This document shows, piece after piece, positions 14,269 to 23,143 of a DNA stretch of 64,000 nucleotides. The stretch is taken from contig NZ_CCYH01000005.1 of assembly GCF_000820765.1 (NCBI RefSeq), forward strand, positions 1 to 64,000, written 5' to 3'. Under the pieces are notes generated by a model that saw only the letters and a program-made list of their open reading frames with translations, did not search any database and was not told the DNA's origin. Source of the DNA: Candidatus Soleaferrea massiliensis AP7 (GTDB taxonomy: Bacteria > Bacillota > Clostridia > Oscillospirales > Ruminococcaceae). The translations under genes and the position numbers were made by a program. Position 1 is the first letter of the stretch; each line of letters starts with the position of its first letter.

Positions 14269-16242
14269 ATGGCAAAAAAGGAAAGCAGCAGTACAAAACG
14301 GTCATTGTGGGCATGCGGGCTGAGCGTGATACTTTGTCTCGCCATGCTGATTGGCACCACGCTCGCGTGGTTCAGCGACACCGTCTCAAACAAAGGAAAC
14401 CGCATTCAGGCGGGAAATCTCCAGATCGGCGTTTATGGCTTTGACAAGGAAGGTAAAGCCATTGGTACCGACGGGGACTTTTCCAATCCCGCGACGCCTT
14501 CACTTATCGACGATAAGAATTGGGAACCGGGACAAACCAATACAAAGTATATCGCCATCTACAACCGGGGAAGTCTCGCACTGAAGTATCAGGTGAGTTT
14601 TTCAACAATGGATGAAGGCCTGCAGGATGCGCTCTGGTACACGTTGACGCCGGTCGATGCCGTGGGAGATGCCGATACGCTGGCGGGGGACAGACAGGCG
14701 ATGGCACTGCTTTCAAACGACAAAAGTGCCGCAAACGCGAACATGGCGGCGGGGAACGCCGTAAACGTTTACCGTTTGGATTATGGTATGAACGAGAGCG
14801 CAGGGAATTCGTATATGAACGGGGCCTTCAGCGCGGACATCATTGTATCGGCGACCCAGACCACGGCGCCGGATATCAAAGAAGTAAGGAGCGATGCGGA
14901 TTTCGTCATCGGTGAAGATGAGGTCGCGCCGACCTTTGTTCTGATGAAGGACATCGCGCTGACCAGGGATGTAAGCCTTGGTTACTGCAACGTCGACCTG
15001 AACGGTTACGCCATCGATCTGAATGGATATACGTTTGCTTTTGAGAATGCGGCCGCTTTCGGCACAACGGACCTCACAGGCGGCCGGATGACAGACGGCA
15101 GGCTTGTGTACAGCGTCCCGAACGGTTCTGCAAATGTTGGCGGTACGTTTTCCGGCGTTCAGATCACAGCCACCGTTGCAGGCAATACGCTTAACTTTGC
15201 CGGCACAACGGACAGCGCCATTGTGATCAAGGGCGGCAACGTCAAAATCGCGGCAGGTGCTGTGGTAAAGGAAATGGTGATTGACCAGAACAACGCCACC
15301 ACAAGGACGATTCAAAATCTGGGTACCATTGAAACCTTGGTGAATGATTCTGAGAATACTGTTGAAGTTCTGGATGTACAGCCGGAGAACACCGGAGGAA
15401 CCGGCCCGATTGTCGACGCGTCGGCATGGGACGGCGTTTCTGTTACGCCGGTTACGCCTTCGGAGAACGTCTATTCAATCAATACAGCGGCTGAACTGGC
15501 TTGGATTGCACAGGAAGTGAATGCGGGCCGTTTGACAGCCGCGATAACCGTAGAATTGAACAGAGATATCAACCTGAACAGTAAACAGTGGACGCCGATC
15601 GGCGGGGACGAAGCTTTTACGGGCACGTTCGACGGCAAAGGACATACGGTTAAGAACCTGCGTTCCTACGCTACGGACAGCTATACCCGCGGCATCGCGC
15701 TGTTCGGTTATGCAGAGAACGCAGTTATTAAGAATATCAAAATTGTCAACTGCGATCTGCAGGGACGTTATGCGATCTCAGCGGTTGCGGGCGACGGCTG
15801 TGCGCCGCTGACCTTTGAAAATATCGAGGTGGTCAGCGGTACCATTCAGGCGAACAAGGATGTCGGAAACAGTATTGGCATGGTGGCGGGCGGTATTCTT
15901 GGACAGGGCTGGGGACCGAACGGTTCCGAAATCAAATTCATCAACTGCGTCAACCGGGCGGATGTCACCGCAAACAAATGGCATGCGGGCGGAATCTGGG
16001 GCTCCATTACGACCAGCGGCGGAGAGCAGGTTCAGGAAGTGATTGTAACGAATTGCCACAATTACGGCGCGATTGAAAGCAAGGTCGCTTACGCGGGCGG
16101 CTTGGGCGCATGGCTTTATGGAAAAGCCTGCACGATCACAGACAGCACGAACAGCGGGACTCTCAAGGCTCCCGACGATGACAAGGGAAATGCAACTACG
16201 GCGCAATTTGTTGCAAGATTTAACGATCAGCCGCTCAACTGA
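14269..16242 (+). CDS. CalY/TasA-like secreted protein fused to a GLUG-type beta-helix
   Basis: A 657-residue exported protein. The N-terminal hydrophobic segment ends GTTLAWFSDTVSNKGNRIQAG, the hallmark of SipW-processed TasA/CalY-type fibre proteins. The next 170 residues are a beta-sandwich-like domain (WEPGQTNTKYIAIYNRGSLALKY). Residues about 240-340 form beta-helix-like repeats. From about residue 400 a GLUG-type region follows (GTFDGKGHTVKNL, ALFGYAENAVIKNIKI, AGGILGQGWG, AGGIWGSI, AGGLGAWLYG). It could be an adhesin or a matrix-fibre component. No SipW-type peptidase is in the window. The ATG is preceded by TAGGAGGAG. A strong promoter and a good terminator make it a monocistronic unit. 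Confidence 0.8.
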   Translation: MAKKESSSTKRSLWACGLSVILCLAMLIGTTLAWFSDTVSNKGNRIQAGNLQIGVYGFDKEGKAIGTDGDFSNPATPSLIDDKNWEPGQTNTKYIAIYNRGSLALKYQVSFSTMDEGLQDALWYTLTPVDAVGDADTLAGDRQAMALLSNDKSAANANMAAGNAVNVYRLDYGMNESAGNSYMNGAFSADIIVSATQTTAPDIKEVRSDADFVIGEDEVAPTFVLMKDIALTRDVSLGYCNVDLNGYAIDLNGYTFAFENAAAFGTTDLTGGRMTDGRLVYSVPNGSANVGGTFSGVQITATVAGNTLNFAGTTDSAIVIKGGNVKIAAGAVVKEMVIDQNNATTRTIQNLGTIETLVNDSENTVEVLDVQPENTGGTGPIVDASAWDGVSVTPVTPSENVYSINTAAELAWIAQEVNAGRLTAAITVELNRDINLNSKQWTPIGGDEAFTGTFDGKGHTVKNLRSYATDSYTRGIALFGYAENAVIKNIKIVNCDLQGRYAISAVAGDGCAPLTFENIEVVSGTIQANKDVGNSIGMVAGGILGQGWGPNGSEIKFINCVNRADVTANKWHAGGIWGSITTSGGEQVQEVIVTNCHNYGAIESKVAYAGGLGAWLYGKACTITDSTNSGTLKAPDDDKGNATTAQFVARFNDQPLN

Positions 16243-16346
16243 GAAGATTCAGAAGCACGCGGTTTGAGTGGGATTGTTTGTTGAAAGTTATCAAGTATAT
16301 ACATGGTGTATAAAAATATATGAAATCATCAAACATAAAAATCATG

Positions 16347-16379
16347 AAAAAGGAACCGGATTGATCCGGTTCCTTTTTT
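16347..16379. terminator. Intrinsic terminator (symmetrical)
   Basis: AAAAAGGAACCGGAT / ATCCGGTTCCTTTTT with T run follows the CalY-like gene. Confidence 0.85.
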
Positions 16380-16646
16380 GCTGTGAAGAAAATAGCAGGA
16401 AGGGCCGTGAGAAACAGCCTGGCCCCCCTGGAGTAAGAACAGGGTTATGATGCGGCATCCCAAAAACGCGATTAAAAACCGGTACAGGGCAACGAGATAC
16501 ATGATTACAAGACACAACCACCCATGACAACGGATGACGTGAACAAACCCTATAAGAGTTTTATACTGAGCCTGAAGGCTCATTGAAAGGTTTACCAACC
16601 GCAGCGTTTTCACAGGCTGCTGCTAAAGCAGCCTGTTTTCCTTATT
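16380..16646. other. Intergenic region with one further hairpin
   Basis: No gene is visible. CAGGCTGC / GCAGCCTG (16613-16635) followed by TTTTCC on the plus strand could be a second terminator. Confidence 0.45.
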
Positions 16647-16683
16647 CAAAAAAGAAGCGGATGGCTCTGGATGCCATCCGCTT
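16647..16683 (-). terminator. Intrinsic terminator of the tetR-exporter operon
   Basis: On the minus strand, AAGCGGATGGC / GCCATCCGCTT is followed by TTTTTT, 25 bp after the exporter stop. Confidence 0.8.
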
Positions 16684-16708
16684 AAAAGGGTAGGGGAGGT
16701 AGGGGATT

Positions 16709-19700
16709 TTATTCGATGCCGAAGAGGCCTTTGAAGAAGTTCACAATCTTATCCCAGAAGTTCTCATTCTGCGGCTGTGTTTGCTCAGGGACATCGGCGG
16801 AAACCTGCTGTGCGGGTTTGATGCCATCCGCCTTGATGATGAACTTGACGGTGCTTTCGCAGCCGTCCGCCGCTCCTGCGAAGCTCGTGTAGCTTTCTCC
16901 AGCGTTGATGAGCTCATCTTTGACGGCCAGAATATCGTTGAGATCGTCGAGTTTCGGAGCAACCTTTTCGTCCAGCTGGTCGACCGCCTGTTTCTTAAAG
17001 GTCTGCATGCCGTCATCCAGTTCTCCGCTCTTTTCGGAAAGCGTGCCGGAAGCCGCATCCAGCTGGGATACGCCGCTTGTCAGCGCGGCGGTGCCGGCTT
17101 TCAGCGAATGCGCGCCGCTCAGCAGCTGATCGATGCCGGCGGACAGCGGAGCGCTTTTTTCGGAGAAGGTCCGCACGCCTGCAAGCAGGGAATCCGCGCC
17201 GCCGGAAATCTGGCCGACACCGTCTGACAGGGTACTCAGGCCGCCGAACAGCTCGTTTGCACCGACGTTCAGGTCACTGGCCCCGCCGGCGACCTTCCGG
17301 CTGCCGGCCTGCAGCTGCGCGGCTCCCGACAGTGCCTGAGCACTGCCGGCGGCAAGGCCCTGCGCGCCGCTGTACACCTGCGCAGTGCCGTTTTGGAGCG
17401 TGCCCGCGCCCTTCTGTGCGTCCTCGGTGCCCTGATAGAGGCTGGAGGTACCGGCAGACAGCTTCTTCGCGCCGTCCAGCAGGCCGCTCACGCCGCCTGA
17501 CACCTGTTTGGCGCCGTTCAGCAGCTTCTGGGACTGTGCCGGGAGCTGTTCAGAGAGCGGTGCCAGCTTCTGTTTGAGTTCCTCATAAGTCTTGCCGAAA
17601 TCTTTCTGGAAGTTCTGAGCGGTTCCCGCGAGCTTCTGCACATCGCCGCCGGTCGCCTGCAGGGTGGATGCGTGGCCGGCAAGCTGCTGCTTCAGCGTGT
17701 TCACAGTGTCCTGCAGCGGCTTCACCGCATCTTCGCCGAGTGTCTGGCGCATGGTGTCGATCTGTGTTTCCAGCGCCGCAATCTGGGCCATGATGCCCTG
17801 CATCTCTGAGGAGCTTTGCTCCAGGTCGGTCTGGATGTCGGTCAGGGAACCGGTCATATCCTGACCGAAGGCGTTCATACTGTTCTCGATTTCCGGAAGC
17901 TTCTGCTGGATGCCGCCCAGCGCGTCCCCGATGGCCTTGGTGTAAGCCTCGATGCCGTCCTTGAGGTCTTTGGCGCCGGTGTTCAGCTGTGCCAGCCCGG
18001 TATAGAGATCCCTGGAACCGGTGTTCAGATCCTTCGCGCCGGTGTTCAGCTTGCCAATGCCGCCCGCAAGGCTCTTCGCGCCGTCGTCCACCTGTCTGGC
18101 GCCGCTTTGGAGGTCCTTCGCGCCGCTGTCCAGCTCGCTCAGCCCGCTGTAAAGGCCGGTGATGCCGCCCGTCAGCCCTTCGGCTCCGGTTTTGAGGTCC
18201 GCGCTGCCGAGCCGCAGCTTCTGAGCGCCCAGCGTGAGCTGTCCCGCGCCGCCGCTCAGCGAACCGATACCGGTGTGCAGCGCCTGAACGCCGCTCTGAA
18301 GCGTGCCGATGCCGCCGAGCAGCTGTCCTGCGCCGCCGGCGAGGGTGCTGATGCCGTCGTCCAGCGCCAGCGCGCCGGAATCAAGAATCCCGACACTGGA
18401 GAGCAGTTCATCCATCTTGCCGCTGTAGGTGCGCAGTGCGTCGGAAAGCGCCTTGGTGCCGTCGGTCAGCTGGCCGGTCGCGTCCTTCATCGAGGTCAGC
18501 GCGTCGGTCAGCTGGCCGGCGCTGCTGATCTCCTTGAGCGAGTCGAGCGGAAGATCGGTCAGGATGCCGCCCATGATCGGTTCCATCTCAAACGCGGACG
18601 CTTCGGCGGTGATCGTGAAGCTGTCCCGCAGCTCGAAGCCGGTCAGCTCCTCGACCGCGTCGATGCCGGAGCCAAGCGATTCCCGAAGGCCTGGCGCGCT
18701 GATCATCGTGATGACCTGGTTGTTGCCCTCGGAGAGCACCTTGCCGCTGGAAACCTTGACATTTTGAAAGTGGTCGGTCGGCAGGTCACAGACCGCCGCG
18801 ACGATGAACGGTGTGTAGATATCGCGCTTTTTTCCGTCGATGGTCTTGGTCTGTTTGACGTGGTTTTGGAAGGACACCGTGATTTCCACCCTGCCGTCCT
18901 TGCCCGCAAGCGCCTGCGGCTCGATTTTTTTCCCGTCGAGCTTGTAGCTGATCTTCATCGAGACCGGCGGGGTCTTGTCGGTCGTGCCCTCATAATAGAC
19001 ATCGTTTCCGTCGAGCTTCCAGGTCAGCTTGTTGCCGCTGAGGGTTGGCGCTTCGTCGGACTTGACGTTCTTGACATCCTTCATACTGGTCTGTTCGGTG
19101 TAGCTGCCGATGCCGTGGTCGTTGTGCAGCCAGCTGCTGACGATCTGAACGCGGACAGAGCCGTCCGCGTTCAGCATCAGGTAGACCGTTTCATCCTTCT
19201 CATAGCCGCCGGTCTCTTTGGCAAAGGCCATCGGTACAAGCGTGACCGACATGCAGATGGCGGTCGCGGTGAATATTGAAAGGGCTTTTAAGCCGGAACG
19301 TTTCATAAAGCTTCTCTCCTTTGCAGAATGCGGCATCCCGCCGGGTGCTGGGGTGCTGTTTGGTTTCATGGGTTTGGGCCAGCCGATCGAGGTTTTTTCA
19401 ATCACACGGCTGAACAGGATCAAAATCGCGGGCAGCACGACCAGAATGGTGATCATACTGACCAGCGCGCCGCGGGCGAGCAGCGAGCACAGGCTCTTGA
19501 TCAGATCCAGCTTCGAGATGATGGCGACGCCGATGTTGGCCGCGAAGAAGGTGAAGCCGCTGGTGATGATCGAGACCGAGCACTTCTGCACGGCGATCTG
19601 CGCGGCTTCCTTGACGGTGTGGCCGCCCCGCAGCTCTTCCTTGAACCGGTTGGTCATCAGGATCGCGTAGTCGACCGTCGCGCCAAGCTGGATGGTGCCG

Positions 19701-21430
19701 ATGACGATGCCGGCAATGAACGGCAGCGTCGTGCCGGTGAAGAACGGGATGCCCATGTTGATGCTGATCGCAAATTCAATCGCCAGCACCAGCAGAACCG
19801 GGATCGAGATGGACTTGAAGCAGATCGCGATGATCACGAAGATGGCGATGATCGAGGCGGTGTTGACGTTGGCGAAGTCGACGTCCGCGACGTCGATCAA
19901 ATCCTTGGTCAGCGCGCCTTCGCCCGCAATGACCGCATCCGGGTCATAGGACTTGATGATCGTGTTGAGCTCGTCGATCTGGCTGTTCTCCTCATCGCTG
20001 GCCGCCTTGTACAGCGAGTTTGCGACAATCATCTTCTTGCCGCCGTTCTGTAAGATCTCCTTGATGGCTTCGGGCTCGGCATCTCCCGGGATGCGTCCGC
20101 CGATATATTTTTCATAGGAGATGACCGTGTCGATGCCGTCGACCTGCTCGATCTTGTCGGAGATCTCCTTAATCTGATAGTTCTCCAGCTGGTCACTGAC
20201 CAGGATGAAGTGGGTGGAGGTCATGTTGAAATCCTCTTTGAGCTTGTTGGTGCCGACGATCGAGGGGAGATCCTTCGGAAGGGTCTCATCCAGCGCATAG
20301 TAGACGCTGGTGTTGGCCTGGCCGTACGCGAACGGGATGAAGAGGATCACAAAGCAGACCAATATGCTCTTGTAATGCTTTGCGATGAAGCCGGGCAGCC
20401 GCTTCGCCTCGCGGAACAGCGTCTTGTGGCGGAACCGCTGAATCGGCTTGTCGAAGAACATGATCAGCGCCGGCAGGATGGTCAGCGTACAGATGACGCC
20501 GAGCAGCACGCCCTTCGCCATGACGATGCCGATGTCCTTTCCAAGCGTCAGGCTCATCGTGCACAGTGCGAGGAAGCCCGCGATGGTGGTCATCGAGCTG
20601 CCGGTGATCGAAGCAAAGGTCGCGTGGATGGCGGCGGCCATGGCATCCTCGCGGCTTTCATGCTTCTCCTTTTCCTCTATGTACCGGTGCAGCAGGAAGA
20701 TCGAGAAGTCCATCGTGACGCCCAGCTGCAGGATGGCCGCAAGCGCCTGCGTGATATACGAAACCTGCCCGAGAAAGACGTTGCTGCCGAAGTTGTAGAT
20801 GATCGGGAACGCGATGCCCAAGATAAAGATAAACGGCGCGACGGTCGATTCCAGACCGAGCGCCAGCACGACGATGGCCAGAATCACCGCAGCGGCGATG
20901 TAGATTGGAATTTCCTGGTCCGCCAGATTCTTGGTATCCTGCACGATGGCGGCAAGCCCGCCCATGAAGCAGTTCTTCGTTGTGATCTGCTTGATCTGGT
21001 CAATTGCGTCGAAGGTGCTCTTGGACGCCGTGGTGTCTGAAAAGTTGATCAGCAGCATCGTGCCGGTGTCGCTGTAGAAGAAGTTTTTGAAGTCGTCCGG
21101 CAGAAGCTCGGGCGGAACGGTGATGTCCATGACGTCGTCCACCCAGAGAACCTTTTCGACCCCCTGAACCCCTTCAATCTCCTGTTTGAGCTTCTGCACC
21201 TGCTTGGCTTCCATGTCGTCGACCACCAGCATGGCGGAGGAACCCAGATGGAAGTCGTTTTCGAGATACGACTGCCCCTTCATGGAATCCACCTCTTCGG
21301 GCAGGTAGGAGAGGATGTCGTAGTTGACAAAGGTGCTGAAATAGCCGATCGCGGACGGAATCAGCAGCAGGATGGCAAGAATCAGAATCAGCACGCGTTT
21401 CTTGACGATAAGCTTAGCCATTTTGTTCAT
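16709..21430 (-). CDS. MMPL/RND-family exporter joined in frame to a secreted coiled repeat protein
   Basis: A 1573-codon open frame. Residues 1 to about 700 form an MMPL-type RND exporter with two six-helix halves and matching motifs (AAILQLGVTMDFSIFLLHRY and GTIQLGATVDYAILMTNRF). From residue 709 a new protein seems to begin: MKRSGLKALSIFTATAICM... is a standard signal peptide, and AAAGGAG stands nine bases before its ATG (19306). The second part (865 residues if started there) has a beta-rich domain, then about 450 residues of repeats such as L..GA..L..G...L seen in YhgE/Pip-type envelope proteins. It ends in an amphipathic helix. In relatives known to me the transporter and the repeat protein are separate. 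Here either a stop codon was lost or both start sites are used. It is downstream of tetR in one operon and is likely a drug or lipid exporter. Confidence 0.85.
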   Translation of the reverse strand: MNKMAKLIVKKRVLILILAILLLIPSAIGYFSTFVNYDILSYLPEEVDSMKGQSYLENDFHLGSSAMLVVDDMEAKQVQKLKQEIEGVQGVEKVLWVDDVMDITVPPELLPDDFKNFFYSDTGTMLLINFSDTTASKSTFDAIDQIKQITTKNCFMGGLAAIVQDTKNLADQEIPIYIAAAVILAIVVLALGLESTVAPFIFILGIAFPIIYNFGSNVFLGQVSYITQALAAILQLGVTMDFSIFLLHRYIEEKEKHESREDAMAAAIHATFASITGSSMTTIAGFLALCTMSLTLGKDIGIVMAKGVLLGVICTLTILPALIMFFDKPIQRFRHKTLFREAKRLPGFIAKHYKSILVCFVILFIPFAYGQANTSVYYALDETLPKDLPSIVGTNKLKEDFNMTSTHFILVSDQLENYQIKEISDKIEQVDGIDTVISYEKYIGGRIPGDAEPEAIKEILQNGGKKMIVANSLYKAASDEENSQIDELNTIIKSYDPDAVIAGEGALTKDLIDVADVDFANVNTASIIAIFVIIAICFKSISIPVLLVLAIEFAISINMGIPFFTGTTLPFIAGIVIGTIQLGATVDYAILMTNRFKEELRGGHTVKEAAQIAVQKCSVSIITSGFTFFAANIGVAIISKLDLIKSLCSLLARGALVSMITILVVLPAILILFSRVIEKTSIGWPKPMKPNSTPAPGGMPHSAKERSFMKRSGLKALSIFTATAICMSVTLVPMAFAKETGGYEKDETVYLMLNADGSVRVQIVSSWLHNDHGIGSYTEQTSMKDVKNVKSDEAPTLSGNKLTWKLDGNDVYYEGTTDKTPPVSMKISYKLDGKKIEPQALAGKDGRVEITVSFQNHVKQTKTIDGKKRDIYTPFIVAAVCDLPTDHFQNVKVSSGKVLSEGNNQVITMISAPGLRESLGSGIDAVEELTGFELRDSFTITAEASAFEMEPIMGGILTDLPLDSLKEISSAGQLTDALTSMKDATGQLTDGTKALSDALRTYSGKMDELLSSVGILDSGALALDDGISTLAGGAGQLLGGIGTLQSGVQALHTGIGSLSGGAGQLTLGAQKLRLGSADLKTGAEGLTGGITGLYSGLSELDSGAKDLQSGARQVDDGAKSLAGGIGKLNTGAKDLNTGSRDLYTGLAQLNTGAKDLKDGIEAYTKAIGDALGGIQQKLPEIENSMNAFGQDMTGSLTDIQTDLEQSSSEMQGIMAQIAALETQIDTMRQTLGEDAVKPLQDTVNTLKQQLAGHASTLQATGGDVQKLAGTAQNFQKDFGKTYEELKQKLAPLSEQLPAQSQKLLNGAKQVSGGVSGLLDGAKKLSAGTSSLYQGTEDAQKGAGTLQNGTAQVYSGAQGLAAGSAQALSGAAQLQAGSRKVAGGASDLNVGANELFGGLSTLSDGVGQISGGADSLLAGVRTFSEKSAPLSAGIDQLLSGAHSLKAGTAALTSGVSQLDAASGTLSEKSGELDDGMQTFKKQAVDQLDEKVAPKLDDLNDILAVKDELINAGESYTSFAGAADGCESTVKFIIKADGIKPAQQVSADVPEQTQPQNENFWDKIVNFFKGLFGIE
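19316..19321 (-). promoter_or_regulatory. Internal ribosome binding site within the exporter frame
   Basis: On the minus strand, AAGGAG at 19316-19321 precedes an in-frame ATG (19304-19306) by nine bases. That ATG begins a signal peptide, so a separate 865-residue exported product is likely. Confidence 0.6.
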
Positions 21431-21459
21431 TTGGTTTCATCTCCAGATTGATTGGTAGG

Positions 21460-22056
21460 TTATTTGGTCAGCATTCTGCGGATAGTGCTGAACAGCATCG
21501 GCTTCAAAGTGTCGATGTCATCCGGCTCGTTCATGATGATCGAGGAATAGCAGACGGTGCTGACCAGCTCAATGACAATAAAGATCAGCTGGCGCGCTTC
21601 CTGTTCGGCAAATCCGTGCCGGGTAAGCTCTGCGACATATTCGTTCATCAGAGCGGTGATTTCCGGGTCCTCATCTTCCTTCAGCGCATGCCCAAGCAGG
21701 CTCCAGGACAGGTTTTTGCTGATGACCTTGAGCAGCATCCGGTTTTCCCGCAGGTGCTCGATGATATCGCTGACCAGAAAAATCACGCGGTCGATGTGGT
21801 CATCCACCTGTTGTGCCTTGGCCCGCTGCAGCGATTCCCGAATCAGCGTGACGCTCCGCTTGAAGATGACATGGTTGATCAGATCGGATTTGTCTTTGAA
21901 ATAAAGATAGAAGGTTCCCTTTGCGACATCCGCCTTTTTGGCGATCTGATCGATCGAGGTCTCGTTGAATCCATTGCTTGTAAAGAGTTCGTAGGCCGCG
22001 GTTTCAAGCTTGTTTTTCTTCTCTCTTTTTTTGGCGTCCACCTTGCCCATCAACAT
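21460..22056 (-). CDS. TetR/AcrR-family repressor of the exporter operon
   Basis: A 198-residue regulator. The N-terminal HTH is typical (AAYELFTSNGFNETSIDQIAKKADVAKGTFYLYFKDKSDL), followed by an all-helical ligand and dimer domain. The ATG at 22056 was chosen because AGGAGGTG lies eight bases upstream; the GTG nine bases earlier is inside that site. The exporter starts 29 bp downstream, so the two form one operon. Three 13-bp palindromes of the form TGACC..T.GTCA surround the promoter (22078-22090, 22127-22139, 22151-22163). Autorepression relieved by an exporter substrate is the likely mode. Confidence 0.9.
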   Translation of the reverse strand: MLMGKVDAKKREKKNKLETAAYELFTSNGFNETSIDQIAKKADVAKGTFYLYFKDKSDLINHVIFKRSVTLIRESLQRAKAQQVDDHIDRVIFLVSDIIEHLRENRMLLKVISKNLSWSLLGHALKEDEDPEITALMNEYVAELTRHGFAEQEARQLIFIVIELVSTVCYSSIIMNEPDDIDTLKPMLFSTIRRMLTK

Positions 22057-22077
22057 CCGATTCACCTCCTATAATTA

Positions 22078-22168
22078 TGACCGTTGGTCACTTTTTTTCT
22101 TTCCGAGGGATAGCATACTACAAAAATGACCATTCGTCAATATATAAAATTGACGAATGGTCATTTTT
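22078..22168. promoter_or_regulatory. TetR operator cluster and overlapping promoter
   Basis: Three palindromic sites are present: TGACCGTTGGTCA (22078-22090), TGACCATTCGTCA (22127-22139) and its exact reverse complement TGACGAATGGTCA (22151-22163). The last two are part of a 20-bp inverted repeat with a 7-bp loop (22122-22141 / 22149-22168). On the minus strand a promoter TTGACG (22135-22140), 17 bp, TATGCT (22112-22117) overlaps the middle operator. Confidence 0.75.
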
Positions 22169-22621
22169 GTGATTCTGCTGAATATCCATCCCATGATTTC
22201 CGCCGTTTTTGTACAGAACGCAGGATTGTCCGGAAGCGCAAGGACGTTTCATCTTTGCAGAGGTTGATGAAAGTGCGGGTTTGCTTTTTTCTATCCCGGA
22301 TCATGGTGGGAATACCGCATTTGTGCAAGAGATAATGTGTACATTAGATCATGTATACGTCTATAGATAAAAGTAGCTGATGTGATAGAATCTTATTGAT
22401 AGAACGGAACAGCTATGTGAGAAACCGTAGAGAAAAATACTGGAGGGACAGACTGATGGGTATACATTTCCAGAGTATCAGCAGAATGTTTATGGACAAA
22501 GGTAAACCCGTTTAAGAAGCTGAACACGCTTTTTAAAGCAACAAAGGATTTTTTTAGAAAGAGAAAAAACACAAAAGTTTCTCAGCAATTACATGAAGGG
22601 GAAGGCGGCAGGAGTTGGAGT
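22169..22621. other. Intergenic region, nothing recognised
   Basis: About 450 bp without a supported gene. A short open stretch near 22456-22515 (MGIHFQSISRMFMDKGKPV) has a GGAGGG-like site upstream, but no family match and no length to support it. Confidence 0.4.
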
Positions 22622-22954
22622 ATGGAAAATTTGCAGAAGTTTCGGGAATCGATACATTTAAATCAGCTTGCGCTGGCTATGAGAATCGGTGTGGCGCAGG
22701 AAACAATCAGCGCCTATGAAAGCGGCCGGTCAAATCCCAGCATCGGCACTCTGCTGAAGCTCTGTGATGAATTGGATGTATCAGCCGATTATCTGCTGGA
22801 TCGAACCCATATTTCCCTTTCAATGGAACGCTTCTTGCAAAAAGATTTATCCGAAGAGGAGCTGGAACTGCTCTCAGTCTTCCGAAAGCTCTCTGCCGCC
22901 AGACAGAAACGCGCCATCGGATTTTTAATGGGAATGCTCTATAAAGGCAAATAG
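22622..22954 (+). CDS. XRE-family transcriptional regulator
   Basis: A 110-residue protein. Residues 3-62 are a Cro/CI-type HTH (IHLNQLALAMRIGVAQETISAYESGRSNPSIGTLLKLCDELDVSADYLL). A C-terminal helical extension (LSEEELELLSVFRKLSAARQKRAIGFLMGML) is typical of small clostridial repressors. A ribosome binding site GGAGTTGGAGT precedes the ATG. It stands alone between intergenic regions and ends at a strong terminator. Targets are unknown. Confidence 0.85.
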   Translation: MENLQKFRESIHLNQLALAMRIGVAQETISAYESGRSNPSIGTLLKLCDELDVSADYLLDRTHISLSMERFLQKDLSEEELELLSVFRKLSAARQKRAIGFLMGMLYKGK

Positions 22955-22991
22955 AAGACGCTGTGGGACATGAATGGAACATTGTAAAGAA

Positions 22992-23032
22992 AGGATGCCG
23001 CACAGTCATCGACGGCTGTGCGGCATCCTTTG
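22992..23032 (+). terminator. Intrinsic terminator
   Basis: GGATGCCGCACAG / CTGTGCGGCATCC hairpin followed by TTTG, after the XRE gene. Confidence 0.75.
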
Positions 23033-23143
23033 TAATATCCGGTCTGACCGCCCGGTTTCATCTGCTGTGAATGCAGATCGATAACAGGCGGCCAGACATA
23101 AGTGCGGATTTATGACAGGCGGTCAGGCATACGGGCTTATGTT

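Noticed and set aside
17816..19279. Long open frame on the plus strand opposite the exporter's repeat region
   Set aside because: It is a shadow of the GC-rich repeats of the minus-strand gene, with abnormal composition (repeated Ala/Gly/Arg/Gln) and no family features.
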